NCBI GenBank assembly: GCA_034180045.1
Contig: JAXFOY010000005.1
Coordinates: 1 to 64,000, forward strand
Source of the DNA: Eubacterium_B sp034180045
GTDB lineage: Bacteria; Bacillota; Clostridia; Peptostreptococcales; Anaerovoracaceae
Direction: 5' to 3'
Length of the DNA: 64,000 bases
How positions within the stretch are numbered: position 1 is the first letter of the stretch; each line of letters opens with the position of its first letter. A program made the translations under genes and the position numbers. This document shows, piece after piece, positions 33,346-42,748 of the stretch. Below the pieces are notes generated by a model, which was not told the DNA's origin, made no database searches, and worked only from the letters and a program-made list of their open reading frames with translations.

Positions 33346-33410
33346 AAAGCCGGGATATCCAAATTTATTACTTTGAGGATTTTAATCAGGAGTTAAGCGG
33401 AGGAATGGGA

Positions 33411-35879
33411 ATGAACAATGTAATCAGAAGAGATGGCACGGCAGTTGCTTTTGATCCGACCAAAATTGAAAATGCGGTTGCAAAGGCCTTTATGGCAACG
33501 GATGAACTTGATGCGAGAGATATTTCGTCGGTTTCAAGGGCGATTTGTTTGATTGTAACAACTACGCTTAACGGTCGTAAGCTCGACGCGGCTACAGTAG
33601 AAGAGATTCAGGATGAGGTGGAATCCGCTTTGATGAATTGCGGCTACGCAAAGACTGCGAAAGCATATATTCTATACAGACGCCAGCACGCAAATGCGCG
33701 TAAGACCAAGGATACTCTGCTTGACTATAAGAAACTCATAGACGGATACATTGGAACGGAGAAGGACTGGCGTGTAAAGGAAAACTCTACAGTTACTCTC
33801 AGCGTCGGCGGTTTGATTTTGTCGAACTCCGGTGCGGTTACGGCAAATTATTGGCTTTCTGAGGTTTATGATGAGGAGATAGCAGATGCTCACAGAGACT
33901 GCTTCATGCATATTCATGATCTTTCCATGTTGACAGGATATTGCGCGGGTTGGAGCCTCAAGCAATTGATACAGGAAGGTCTTGGCGGAGTTCCGGACAG
34001 AATTACATCCTCGCCGGCAAAGCATCTAAGCACGCTTTGCAATCAGATGGTAAACTTTTTGGGAATAATGCAGAATGAATGGGCAGGCGCTCAAGCCTTT
34101 TCGTCATTTGATACATATTTGGCACCTTTCGTAAAGGTTGACAATCTAAGCTACAAGGCTGTAAAACAATCGATACAGTCATTTATCTACGGAGTAAATA
34201 CTCCATCGAGATGGGGAACACAGGCACCGTTTACAAATGTAACTTTGGACTGGACTGTTCCAAATGATATGGTGAATATGCCGGCAATCGTAGGTGGCAA
34301 GGAAATGGACTTTACCTATGGAGATTGTAAGGCAGAAATGGATATGGTAAATAAAGCGTTCATCGAGATTATGATTGAAGGTGATGCTAACGGCAGAGGC
34401 TTCCAATATCCTATCCCTACATATTCAATAACAAAGGACTTTGATTGGAGCGAAACCGAAAATAACAAGCTTTTGTTTGAGATGACAGCAAAATATGGTA
34501 CTCCGTACTTCTCAAATTATATCAACTCCGATATGAGCCCTTCAGATGTGAGGTCAATGTGCTGTAGGCTTCGTCTGGACCTAAGAGAACTTCGCAAGAA
34601 AGGCGGCGGCTTCTTCGGTTCCGGAGAAAGTACAGGTTCTATAGGCGTTGTAACTCTCAATATTCCCAGACTTGCATATTTAGCAGGCAGTGAAGAAGAA
34701 TTTTATTCCATGCTTGATAAATATATGGATATTGCGGCTCGTTCTCTTGATACAAAGCGTAAAGTTATAAACCGACTTCTGGAGGAAGGACTTTATCCGT
34801 ATACAAAGCGATATCTGGGAGCTTTCAACAATCACTTTTCAACAATCGGGCTTGTCGGCATGAATGAGACGATTCTAAATGCCAAGTGGCTGAGGAGCGA
34901 TATAACAAAACCTGACGGTCGCAAGTTTGCAATAGAAGTTCTAAATCATATGCGCAGCAGACTGTCGGATTATCAGGAAAAATATGGAGACCTTTTCAAT
35001 CTGGAAGCAACTCCGGCAGAATCTACAACATTCAGATTTGCAAAGCACGACACGGAGGAATTTGCCGACATAATTACAGCTGCGAAACCGGGACAAGCTC
35101 CATATTATACAAACAGCACGCATCTTCCTGTAAATTACACAGAGGATATATTTGATGCACTGGAGATGGAAGATGATATGCAGACCCTTTACACTTCCGG
35201 AACCGTATTCCACGGATTTTTGGGAGAGAGAATGCCGGATTGGAAGGCTGCCGCAAACCTTGTAAAGAAAATCGCTTACAACTTTAAGCTGCCATATTAT
35301 ACGCTTTCACCTACATATTCAATATGTGAAGAGCACGGTTACATAGCGGGAGAACATTTTACATGCCCTCACTGCGGCGGTGCAACAGAAGTTTATTCCA
35401 GAATCACGGGATACTACAGACCTGTACGCAACTGGAATGACGGAAAGTCAAGCGAGTTTGAAAATCGTAAAACCTATGAGCCGGAAGAACTTTTCTCAAT
35501 AAACAGAACAAGCCTTCTTGATGAATTTGGTAAGAAATCGCACGGAACAGGCGCACCGCTTATAAAAAATGGAAACGAGAGGGTCTTGGATGTACAACTT
35601 GACTCAACTTCGACAAGTGATGGCGATTTATTACCGATTGCAGAAAAACATATTCTGGTAACGACTAAGACTTGCCCTAATTGCAACGCTGCAAAGTCAT
35701 ATTTGAGCAAAGCCGGTATAGAATATGAAGTAGTTCTTGCGGACGAAGCTGAGGGTGCGCAAATTGCGGAGATGTACAACATATCGGCAGCACCTACACT
35801 TATCGTACAAAGCGGTGAAGAGTCTGAGCTGTACACTAATGTAAGTAATATCAGAGCCTATATAGGGAAACTGAACTAA
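33411..35879 (+). CDS. nrdD: Anaerobic ribonucleoside-triphosphate reductase with C-terminal redoxin domain
   Basis: 822-residue class III ribonucleotide reductase making dNTPs without oxygen. Order of domains: ATP-cone (residues 1-95), ten-stranded catalytic barrel with CCRLRLDLREL, and the zinc-bearing C-terminal loop (CEEHGY...CPHCGG) ending in the glycyl radical motif RITGYYRPV near 667. After a linker a glutaredoxin/thioredoxin-like domain is fused (about 745-822) with a CPNC active site and a cis-Pro SAAPTLIV segment. The fused redoxin implies that disulfide reduction, rather than formate, supplies electrons, as in the NrdD2 class. ATG 33411 has GGAGG 7 bases upstream; ATG 33405 is too close. 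Confidence 0.94.
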   Translation: MNNVIRRDGTAVAFDPTKIENAVAKAFMATDELDARDISSVSRAICLIVTTTLNGRKLDAATVEEIQDEVESALMNCGYAKTAKAYILYRRQHANARKTKDTLLDYKKLIDGYIGTEKDWRVKENSTVTLSVGGLILSNSGAVTANYWLSEVYDEEIADAHRDCFMHIHDLSMLTGYCAGWSLKQLIQEGLGGVPDRITSSPAKHLSTLCNQMVNFLGIMQNEWAGAQAFSSFDTYLAPFVKVDNLSYKAVKQSIQSFIYGVNTPSRWGTQAPFTNVTLDWTVPNDMVNMPAIVGGKEMDFTYGDCKAEMDMVNKAFIEIMIEGDANGRGFQYPIPTYSITKDFDWSETENNKLLFEMTAKYGTPYFSNYINSDMSPSDVRSMCCRLRLDLRELRKKGGGFFGSGESTGSIGVVTLNIPRLAYLAGSEEEFYSMLDKYMDIAARSLDTKRKVINRLLEEGLYPYTKRYLGAFNNHFSTIGLVGMNETILNAKWLRSDITKPDGRKFAIEVLNHMRSRLSDYQEKYGDLFNLEATPAESTTFRFAKHDTEEFADIITAAKPGQAPYYTNSTHLPVNYTEDIFDALEMEDDMQTLYTSGTVFHGFLGERMPDWKAAANLVKKIAYNFKLPYYTLSPTYSICEEHGYIAGEHFTCPHCGGATEVYSRITGYYRPVRNWNDGKSSEFENRKTYEPEELFSINRTSLLDEFGKKSHGTGAPLIKNGNERVLDVQLDSTSTSDGDLLPIAEKHILVTTKTCPNCNAAKSYLSKAGIEYEVVLADEAEGAQIAEMYNISAAPTLIVQSGEESELYTNVSNIRAYIGKLN

Positions 35880-35914
35880 TCGATTGACAAAACAAAATAT
35901 AAAATATATTTAAT

Positions 35915-35948
35915 AAAAGTGCTGTCCGCCGGTCGGATGGCACTTTTT
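35915..35948 (+). terminator. Intrinsic terminator of nrdG-nrdD
   Basis: Stem AAAAGTGCTGTCCG / CGGATGGCACTTTT with one mismatch, CCGGT loop and a T-rich tail. Confidence 0.82.
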
Positions 35949-35962
35949 GCAATATACGGGGC

Positions 35963-35996
35963 TAAAAAAATGAGATGGAATTGTTATTCCATCTCA
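35963..35996 (-). terminator. Terminator of the LysE-family exporter gene
   Basis: Perfect 11-bp stem TGAGATGGAAT / ATTCCATCTCA (35971-35996); on the minus strand it is followed by TTTTTTT. Confidence 0.8.
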
Positions 35997-36063
35997 CAAG
36001 GAAATCTTTCAAAACTGAAATTTGCCGTTTGCACAGCAGCCTTAAATAATTTCTGTAATTTAA

Positions 36064-36684
36064 TTAAAATGTGCTCATGACAAGCAGCCTGAAGCTGTCT
36101 AACAACTTTATTCCATAGTACATAATTATCAGACCGCATATAATATTTATCCAGCGAAGCACAGTATCGTTGATTTTAGTGCGGATTAGAGAAACGACGG
36201 TTGTCATGCCGAACCACCATATAAAAGACGCCAAGGCCACACCGAAGATGAATATCCAGCCTTTCCCGCCGGGAAGCGATGCGTGAAAAGCACCGAGCAA
36301 AAGTGAACCGTCTATAATGGCTTGCGGATTAAACCAGGTTACAATACAGGCTGTCCATATAACTCTGATAAAAGGCATGCTCACATCCTTTGTTTCCGAC
36401 ATCGTGTCCTTTGAACGGAATATGCTGAATCCTATCCAAAGAACCACAAGTGCACCTATTCCGAGTATAAGGAGTTCTATCCAAATTGATAGCTTAATCA
36501 GAGCTCCTATGCCGAAGAAACAAGCAATGGAGAGGGTAACATCAAAGAAAAATATTATGAAAGCGGTTGCCAAAATCCTGCTTCTCTTTTGTGTCAAAGC
36601 TGTGTTAATGGCAAAGATGTTTTGGGCACCAATCGGCATAACATAGGCGAAACCGAGCGTAAGACCCTTAAAAAGAATATCCAT
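36064..36684 (-). CDS. LysE/ArgO-family amino acid exporter
   Basis: 206-residue membrane protein with about six helices, of the LysE/ArgO family that exports basic amino acids. The N-terminal GFAYVMPIGAQNIFAINTAL is the family signature (GxxPGPxx/GAQN type), and WFNPQAIIDGSLLLGAF is the second conserved block. The start at 36684 has AAGGAG 10 bases upstream on the minus strand; a longer reading frame to 36759 has none. It is divergent from an HxlR-type regulator, a common pairing for regulated efflux. The substrate is probably arginine or lysine, by family only. Confidence 0.87.
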   Translation of the reverse strand: MDILFKGLTLGFAYVMPIGAQNIFAINTALTQKRSRILATAFIIFFFDVTLSIACFFGIGALIKLSIWIELLILGIGALVVLWIGFSIFRSKDTMSETKDVSMPFIRVIWTACIVTWFNPQAIIDGSLLLGAFHASLPGGKGWIFIFGVALASFIWWFGMTTVVSLIRTKINDTVLRWINIICGLIIMYYGIKLLDSFRLLVMSTF

Positions 36685-36870
36685 AGAATAAATTCTCCTT
36701 AATATATGATATTTGCAAATAATGAAACGAAGATGGTTTGGGAAAAAAGGACAAGTCATTATACATTATATGATTTAATTGCATACTTATCAAAATTCAT
36801 CTGTTTTTTGAACCAAAACCGAATCGTTAAAAAAAGAACAATCACTACGAAAATGATAATCTAAAAATAC

Positions 36871-36950
36871 TTGCTCTTTTTTTGTTACTTAATATAATTA
36901 TAATCGAAAAAGGTTAAAGTTCAATAACGCAGTTTTTTATTACTTAGTAA
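36871..36950 (+). promoter_or_regulatory. Promoter and palindrome upstream of the HxlR-family regulator
   Basis: TTGCTC (36871-36876), 16-base spacer, TATAAT (36893-36898). A palindrome TTACT-T-AGTAA (36940-36950) lies just before the ribosome site, and a TTACTTA copy at 36885-36891 lies in the spacer. These repeats could be the regulator's own sites. The remainder of the 36685-36957 divergent gap shows no gene. Confidence 0.5.
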
Positions 36951-36963
36951 GGAGAGGATGATT

Positions 36964-37326
36964 GTGATAGAAACAGACTATACCTGCCCGTGTCTTGAAA
37001 GGTGTCCGCTCAATAAATCCATGGATGTGATAGGCGGAAAGTGGAAAATGCAGATTATATGCACACTTAACAGCAGCGGTCCGCTTAGATACAACCATAT
37101 GAGAAGGAAGATGGACGGAGTCTCAAATACGGTGTTGGCAAAGGCGTTGAAAGAGCTTACGGAAGCAGGTCTTGTCAAAAGACGTGAGTACATGGAGGTG
37201 CCGATTCGTGTAGAATACGAAATTACGGAAGCATGTGACGAACTGATTCCAATACTTGAGGCGCTGGGAGACTGGTGCGAAAAACATTTGCTCAGGAGCG
37301 AAGCGGATACGAGCCGGAGTAACTGA
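36964..37326 (+). CDS. HxlR-family winged-helix transcriptional regulator
   Basis: 120-residue regulator of the HxlR family (aldehyde, disulfide or redox-responsive repressors and activators). Core block CPLNKSMDVIGGKWKMQII, then LRYNHMRRKMDGVSNTVLAKALKELTEAGLVKR and the wing ending in EITEACDELIPILEALGDW are all typical. A CPCLERCP cluster near the N-terminus places three Cys next to the conserved redox Cys of the family. The GTG at 36964 has AAGGAG nine bases upstream; an ATG at 36958 is the alternative but sits only three bases from that site. It is divergent from the LysE exporter, which it may control. Confidence 0.87.
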   Translation: MIETDYTCPCLERCPLNKSMDVIGGKWKMQIICTLNSSGPLRYNHMRRKMDGVSNTVLAKALKELTEAGLVKRREYMEVPIRVEYEITEACDELIPILEALGDWCEKHLLRSEADTSRSN

Positions 37327-37434
37327 GTTCGCAATAGCGAACACAAAAAGCGAACCGATTATGAATCGAGACCATAATTGGAGATATTGAAAAAAATCGT
37401 TAAATTTTTGATGATTTTTTGGTGTGTATTGCGT

Positions 37435-37440
37435 TATAAT
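37435..37440 (+). promoter_or_regulatory. -10 box of the rnf operon
   Basis: TATAAT 47 bases before the rnfC start. No well-spaced -35 hexamer is visible upstream, so the promoter may need an activator or use an extended element. Confidence 0.5.
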
Positions 37441-37486
37441 ATATCCGTATGATTATGATATTTTTTTAGAAAGGAAGGTTTCAGAT

Positions 37487-38803
37487 ATGAGTTCAAGTGC
37501 AAAGCATTTGCGTAGTATCGACGCAGGTCACTATAAGAACACTGCACAATGTGCAACTGAAGCGGCTCCTATCCCTGATATCGTTAAAATACCAATGTCA
37601 CAGCATATTGGTAAGCCATGTCAGCCATTGGTTGCAAAGGGCGATACGGTAAAGGTAGGTCAGCCTATTGGTGATGTCGATGCTTTCATAAGTGCACCTA
37701 TCCATTCCAGTGTTTCAGGTACTGTTAAAGGTATAGAAACACAGCGTAATGCAATGGGTGGATATGATACCCTTGTTGTTATCGAAACAGACAAGAAACA
37801 GGAATTATGGGAGGAACTGAAGGTTCCGGAAGTTCACAATCTAGCTGAATTTGTTGAAGCGGTAAGAGCTAGTGGACTAGTTGGTATGGGAGGAGCATCC
37901 TTTCCTACACATGTAAAATACAATCCGAAAAATATTGACGAGGTTGATACTTTGATTGTAAACGGAGCAGAGTGTGAACCGTTTATCACATCTGACCACC
38001 GTTGCATGCTGGAAGATACACAGGATATCATCGATGGTATGAGACTCATCATGGATCATGTGGGACTTAAGGAAGCATATATAGGAATTGAGGCTAATAA
38101 ACCGGATGCAATTGAGAAGTTTGACAGACTGTTCAAAGAACAGGGCATTACAGACATGCATACGTTTAAGCTTCTTTCAAGATATCCAAAGGGAGCGGAG
38201 AGAGTACTTGTATATGAAATTACAGGTAAGCCGATGAAGGCAGGAGTCCTACCCGCAGATTTAGGAATTATCCTTTCTAATGTTTCATCTGTAGCCTTTG
38301 TAGGTCAGTACTTCCGCACAGGAATTCCTCTAACGATGAAAAGACTTACAGTTGACGGAGATGCAATAACGAATCCGAAGAATATCGTGACTCCAATCGG
38401 AACACAGATTAAGGATGTGGTAGCATTTTGCGGAGGTTACAAGACAGAACCGAAGAAGATTATCATGGGCGGACCTATGATGGGTAGAGCTATTCCCTCA
38501 GATTCATTCGGAATAATCAAAAATAACAACGCAATTTTGGCATTCTCATCAACAAAGACAAATATCCCGGAAGAAACACCTTGTATCAACTGCGGTAGAT
38601 GTCATATGGGATGTCCTATAAATCTATTGCCGACAGGATTTGCAGATGCATACCTTGCCGGAGATGCACAAAGGCTGTCTGATCTTCAGATTATGCAGTG
38701 CATGGAGTGCGGTAGCTGCTCATTCGTATGTCCAGCGAGAAGACCGCTGGCCTTTTATAACAAGCTAGGTAAAGCACTTGTAAGGGAGGCTGGAATCAAG
38801 TAA
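37487..38803 (+). CDS. rnfC: Rnf complex subunit RnfC
   Basis: 438-residue peripheral subunit of the Rnf complex, which oxidises ferredoxin, reduces NAD and pumps Na+ or H+. It binds NADH and FMN through a central Rossmann/SLBB region (GMGGASFPTHVK and NGAECEPFITSDH) and carries two [4Fe-4S] motifs near the C-terminus, CINCGRCHMGCP and CMECGSCSFVCP. The short C-terminus after the clusters is typical of Firmicutes RnfC. ATG 37487 with AAGGAAGG upstream is preferred to an in-frame ATG at 37424, which would add residues overlapping the -10 box. It heads rnfCDGEAB. Confidence 0.96.
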   Translation: MSSSAKHLRSIDAGHYKNTAQCATEAAPIPDIVKIPMSQHIGKPCQPLVAKGDTVKVGQPIGDVDAFISAPIHSSVSGTVKGIETQRNAMGGYDTLVVIETDKKQELWEELKVPEVHNLAEFVEAVRASGLVGMGGASFPTHVKYNPKNIDEVDTLIVNGAECEPFITSDHRCMLEDTQDIIDGMRLIMDHVGLKEAYIGIEANKPDAIEKFDRLFKEQGITDMHTFKLLSRYPKGAERVLVYEITGKPMKAGVLPADLGIILSNVSSVAFVGQYFRTGIPLTMKRLTVDGDAITNPKNIVTPIGTQIKDVVAFCGGYKTEPKKIIMGGPMMGRAIPSDSFGIIKNNNAILAFSSTKTNIPEETPCINCGRCHMGCPINLLPTGFADAYLAGDAQRLSDLQIMQCMECGSCSFVCPARRPLAFYNKLGKALVREAGIK

Positions 38804-39798
38804 TGGAAAAGCAATATTATGAAAATCTTACAGTATCATCCGCACCACATATAGTGACTGCGTTGGATACACAAAAGACAATGCTTTATGTACTTATCGC
38901 ATTAATACCTTCACTGGGCGTTAGTACATATGTATTCGGACCTAGAGTTCTTCTCTTGACAGCTGTCTGTATTGTAGCGAGCGTAATCTTCGAAATGGGT
39001 TACCAGAAGCTGCTCAAGAGACCTGAAACATGGAAGGACCTAAGTGCTGTAGTTACAGGTACGCTTATTGCATTCAATGTACCGTCAAACTTCCCAATTT
39101 GGATGGCTGTGCTTGGATGCTTTACAGCAATCGTAATTACAAAACAGCTATATGGCGGATTGGGACGCAATTTTGCAAACCCTGCCATCGTAGCACGTAT
39201 ATTTTTAATTTTGTCATTCACAGCAAAAATGACAACATGGCCTGTTCCTAACGGCGTAGACGGAAAGACGGGAGCTACACCGCTGGGTATTTTAAGTGAA
39301 ACACCTGTTGGACAAATCTCCAAGGCGGATCTTCCGTCAAATATGGATCTCTTCCTTGGTACAGTAGGCGGCTCACTTGGCGAAGTAAGCGCACTTGCAC
39401 TTCTAATCGGCGGAATCTTCCTTGTGTGGAAGAAGATTATTTCCCCTGCAACTCCGCTTGCTTTTATCGGAACAGTGTTCGTAATTGCATTCATATACTA
39501 CTCAGTTGCCGGTGGCGATGTAAGCGCTCTTAACATGGCAATCTTCCATGTATGTGCGGGTGGTGTTATGCTTGGTGCTATTTTTATGGCAACTGACTAT
39601 GTAACTTCTCCAATCATGCCTTTAGGTAAGATAATAATGGGTATAGGATGCGGTTTCTTTACAATGGTAATAAGACTGTGGGCAGGATATCCCGAAGGTG
39701 TTTCGTTCTCAATTCTGCTGATGAACATTTGCACACCGCTCATCGATATGCTTTGCATAAAATTAGCTTATGGAGGTGGCAAGAAAAATGAAAAATAA
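38803..39798 (+). CDS. rnfD: Rnf complex membrane subunit RnfD
   Basis: 331-residue integral membrane subunit with about nine to ten helices. The motif DGKTGATPLGIL contains the Thr that carries covalent FMN (SGATP-type site), added by ApbE; an apbE gene lies at 47696 in this window. YGGLGRNFANPAIVAR is a further family block. It starts on the last base of the rnfC stop (TAATGG), showing translational coupling, and overlaps rnfG by 11 bases. Confidence 0.96.
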   Translation: MEKQYYENLTVSSAPHIVTALDTQKTMLYVLIALIPSLGVSTYVFGPRVLLLTAVCIVASVIFEMGYQKLLKRPETWKDLSAVVTGTLIAFNVPSNFPIWMAVLGCFTAIVITKQLYGGLGRNFANPAIVARIFLILSFTAKMTTWPVPNGVDGKTGATPLGILSETPVGQISKADLPSNMDLFLGTVGGSLGEVSALALLIGGIFLVWKKIISPATPLAFIGTVFVIAFIYYSVAGGDVSALNMAIFHVCAGGVMLGAIFMATDYVTSPIMPLGKIIMGIGCGFFTMVIRLWAGYPEGVSFSILLMNICTPLIDMLCIKLAYGGGKKNEK

Positions 39799-40360
39799 TG
39801 ACACTTTCAAAAAATATATATTTCCGGTTATCGTACTTGTTGTAATCTGCTTTGTAATTTCAGCAGCTCTGGCAGCGACATATGCAGTAGCGGATCCTAT
39901 CATCCAAAAGAATACAAAAGCTGAAGCAGATAAAGCTCGTAAGCAGCTACTTGCTGATGCTGACGGATTCAAGCAGGTCGAAGGCAACTTAATGGCAACA
40001 AAGGACGGTAAGGTAAAGGTTATCGAAGCATATGAGGCAACTAACGGTGCCGGTATGGTTTTCACAGTTGGAACTAAGTCATTTGGCGGTATACTCGTAG
40101 AGATGATAGGTATCAACAAAGACGGAGAGATTACCGGAGTGGTAATTTCAGATCATAAGGATACACCGGGTGTAGGTACAAAGGCATTTGACGAAAAACA
40201 CCTAAATCAGTATAAGGGTGTTAATGAGCTTACGGATATATCGGCTAAGAAGGATGCTAAGATCAATCATATAACCGGTGCTTCTGTTTCATCGAATGCT
40301 GTACATTACGGAGTATATGTGGCTCTCCAACAATTTAAAGAAATCGGAGGTGCTAAGTAA
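39788..40360 (+). CDS. rnfG: Rnf complex subunit RnfG
   Basis: 190-residue subunit with one N-terminal membrane anchor (about 10-35) and an extracytoplasmic FMN-binding domain. The flavinylation motif at the C-terminus reads ITGASVSSNAV, in which the residue equivalent to the modified Thr is Ser/Thr within GASxS; most RnfG have SGATxT. ATG 39788 has GGAGGTGG nine bases upstream, which lies inside the end of rnfD. It ends one base into rnfE. Confidence 0.94.
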   Translation: MKNNDTFKKYIFPVIVLVVICFVISAALAATYAVADPIIQKNTKAEADKARKQLLADADGFKQVEGNLMATKDGKVKVIEAYEATNGAGMVFTVGTKSFGGILVEMIGINKDGEITGVVISDHKDTPGVGTKAFDEKHLNQYKGVNELTDISAKKDAKINHITGASVSSNAVHYGVYVALQQFKEIGGAK

Positions 40361-41043
40361 TGGAAGAAAAGAAATCAAGACTGCAAATTTTAACTAAAGG
40401 TCTGATAAAAGAAAACCCTGTACTTGTTCTTTTGTTAGGCTGCTGTTCAGCGCTTGCAACAAGTTCAACGGCTATCAACGGATTAGGAATGGGTGTGGCA
40501 TTTACAGTCGTAATGATCCTTTCGAACATTGTTATTTCAGCATTGCGTAAGGTAATTCCCGACAATGTTAGAATACCTTGCTACATCGTAGTAATCGCAG
40601 GCTTTGTAACTGTAGTTCAAATGATGCTTCAGGCATATGTTCCCAGCATCTACAAATCGCTTGGACTATTCATTCCTCTGATCGTAGTAAACTGTATTAT
40701 TCTTGGTCGTGCCGAGATGTTCGCTAATAAGAACGGAATCCTTGATTCGGCTCTTGACGGAATCGGCATGGGTCTTGGATACTCGGGTGCGCTTGTAATC
40801 ATGGGTATGATAAGAGAATTTTGTGGAAACGGAACACTTTTCGACTTCCCTATTCTTGCAGGCAAAATCGAAGGAATCGGTATATTTAATTTAGCACCGG
40901 GTGGATTCTTTACTTATGCAATTCTCGTTGCAGCGGTAAACTACCTGATGCGTGACAAAGAACGTAAGATAAGAGACTTTGGTGAAGAGGATATCAACAT
41001 CCTTGGAGCAAAGCCTGAAAAGACAGAAGAGAAAGGAGCATAG
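40360..41043 (+). CDS. rnfE: Rnf complex membrane subunit RnfE
   Basis: 227-residue integral membrane subunit with six helices, homologous to RnfA and to NqrD. GCCSALATSSTAINGLGMG and GLFIPLIVVNCIILGRAE are diagnostic; the paired Cys in GCCSA and the VNCI Cys are the kind that coordinate the intramembrane iron center shared with RnfA. It starts at the rnfG stop and is three bases from rnfA. Confidence 0.95.
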   Translation: MEEKKSRLQILTKGLIKENPVLVLLLGCCSALATSSTAINGLGMGVAFTVVMILSNIVISALRKVIPDNVRIPCYIVVIAGFVTVVQMMLQAYVPSIYKSLGLFIPLIVVNCIILGRAEMFANKNGILDSALDGIGMGLGYSGALVIMGMIREFCGNGTLFDFPILAGKIEGIGIFNLAPGGFFTYAILVAAVNYLMRDKERKIRDFGEEDINILGAKPEKTEEKGA

Positions 41044-41045
41044 AC

Positions 41046-41624
41046 ATGGCTGCGGTAACAATTATAATGAGCATGATACTGGCTAACAACTATGTACTTG
41101 CTCAATTCCTCGGAATTTGTCCATTCTTAGGAGTATCTAAGAAATTGGATTCAGCGGTAGGTATGGGCGGCGCTGTAGTATTCGTAATGGTACTTGCAAC
41201 AGCAGTTACATGGCCTATTCAGCAGATTCTAAATAAATTTGAAATCGGTTACCTACAGACAGTAGTATTCATTCTGGTAATCGCTGCTCTCGTACAGTTA
41301 ATCGAAATGATGCTAAAAAAATACATGCCTGCACTATATAGCTCACTAGGTGTATTCCTACCGCTAATTACAACAAACTGTGCAGTGCTGGGTGTGTGTA
41401 TCGCTAATATTGATGCGGAATATGGTTTTGGGCTTTCATTGGCAAACGCTTTCGGCGCTGCCGTTGGATTTACTCTAGCCCTAATCCTATTTGCCGGAAT
41501 CAGAAGCACAAAGCTTGTAAACGAAGAAGGAGTTCCAAAGCCATTCAGAGGTGTTCCACTAACACTTATTTCTGCGGCAATCCTTTCGCTAAGCTTCATG
41601 GGCTTCAGCGGCATGTTCTCGTAA
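41046..41624 (+). CDS. rnfA: Rnf complex membrane subunit RnfA
   Basis: 192-residue integral membrane subunit with six helices, paralogous to RnfE. FLGICPFLGVSKKLDSAVGM at the N-terminus and LGVFLPLITTNCAVLGV are conserved; their Cys residues help hold the buried iron-sulfur center. AAAGGAG precedes the ATG. Typical length. Confidence 0.96.
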   Translation: MAAVTIIMSMILANNYVLAQFLGICPFLGVSKKLDSAVGMGGAVVFVMVLATAVTWPIQQILNKFEIGYLQTVVFILVIAALVQLIEMMLKKYMPALYSSLGVFLPLITTNCAVLGVCIANIDAEYGFGLSLANAFGAAVGFTLALILFAGIRSTKLVNEEGVPKPFRGVPLTLISAAILSLSFMGFSGMFS

Positions 41625-41642
41625 GGAAGGAGGCGAAGTAAA

Positions 41643-42494
41643 ATGGGAATAGCTATTTTAGTAGTAGTCGCAGTAGGTATCGTATGTGCAATCATGCTAT
41701 CTATTGCCTCAAAAGTTTTCTTTGTTCCTGTAGACGAAACTGCGGCCGCACTTAGAGAGGCACTTCCGGGCGCAAACTGCGGCGGATGCGGGTTTGCAGG
41801 TTGTGACGACTATGCGAATTCTATGGCGCAAGATCGCAGCTTATCATGTAACAAATGTCCTGTAGGCGGACCTGCTGTTGCGGCAAAGCTTGCAGAGATA
41901 CTGGGCGTGGAAGCAGGTAGCGAAGAAAGAAAGGTTGCTGTTGTTATGTGTAACGGCAACAAAGATGTATCAAAATCACTTCTTGAGTATCAGGGACCAA
42001 AGAGCTGTAAAGCCGCTAAGCAACTGTTTGGCGGATTGAAAGAATGTCAGTTCGGTTGCCTTGGTCTAGGTGACTGCGAAGCTGCATGTAACTACGATTC
42101 AATTCGTGTTATCAACGGTGTAGCAAAGGTTGACAGAGACGCTTGTGTTGCCTGCGGGGCATGTGCGAAAGCTTGTCCACAGGCGCTGATTCGTATTTCA
42201 CCTGTTAAGAACATGGTGATTTGTCACTGCCACAGCACGGAAAAAGGCGGAGTTACCCGCAAGGCTTGTGAAGTTGGCTGTATAGGATGTAAAAAATGCG
42301 AAGGAGTATGTAAATTTGACGCTGTTCATGTAAATGACAACCTTGCATATATAGATCCTGACAAATGCAAAAACTGCGGAATGTGTGCAAAGGTTTGCCC
42401 TACCGGTGCAATTCAGAACCTGCGCTTAAGAAAAAAGAAACCCGCAGCAACGACTGAGGCGAAAGCCGCAGAGCCGGTAGCAGCTCAAGCATAA
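41643..42494 (+). CDS. rnfB: Rnf complex iron-sulfur subunit RnfB
   Basis: 283-residue ferredoxin-accepting subunit. One N-terminal membrane helix is followed by an Fe-S domain (ANCGGCGFAGCDDYA, then CNKCP) and several [4Fe-4S] ferredoxin motifs including CVACGACAKACP, CIGCKKCEGVCK and CKNCGMCAKVCP, so electrons enter from reduced ferredoxin here. The C-terminus is an Ala/Lys-rich tail. GGAAGGAGG lies upstream. The operon ends with a strong terminator. Confidence 0.96.
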   Translation: MGIAILVVVAVGIVCAIMLSIASKVFFVPVDETAAALREALPGANCGGCGFAGCDDYANSMAQDRSLSCNKCPVGGPAVAAKLAEILGVEAGSEERKVAVVMCNGNKDVSKSLLEYQGPKSCKAAKQLFGGLKECQFGCLGLGDCEAACNYDSIRVINGVAKVDRDACVACGACAKACPQALIRISPVKNMVICHCHSTEKGGVTRKACEVGCIGCKKCEGVCKFDAVHVNDNLAYIDPDKCKNCGMCAKVCPTGAIQNLRLRKKKPAATTEAKAAEPVAAQA

Positions 42495-42514
42495 ACAAAA
42501 TAAACAACTTATAT

Positions 42515-42545
42515 CCGACCTCGATTTTTCGAGGTCGGTTTTTTG
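42515..42545 (+). terminator. Intrinsic terminator of the rnf operon
   Basis: Stem CCGACCTCGA (42515-42524) / TCGAGGTCGG (42529-42538) followed by TTTTTTG. Confidence 0.9.
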
Positions 42546-42672
42546 TATGATAAACTCGGACATTATATATATCCAAAAAGAACAAAGTTAGGCTTAGGAT
42601 GGATTAATTAAATTTTATCGTAAAATATTTATGAATAGAATATGAAACTTAGATGAAGTGACATGTATAGTG

Positions 42673-42701
42673 TTGTTTTCTGATAATATAACTGATATAA
42701 T
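42673..42701 (+). promoter_or_regulatory. Promoter of the LRR/CWB2 surface protein gene
   Basis: TTGTTT (42673-42678), 17-base spacer, TATAAT (42696-42701). Confidence 0.65.
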
Positions 42702-42748
42702 ACTAATTTAGTGAAAATATAATCTTTGATAGAAACATAGGAGAAATA

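Noticed and set aside
36317..36646. 109-codon plus-strand frame opposite the LysE exporter
   Set aside because: Shadow of a membrane protein gene; no ribosome site and no family resemblance.
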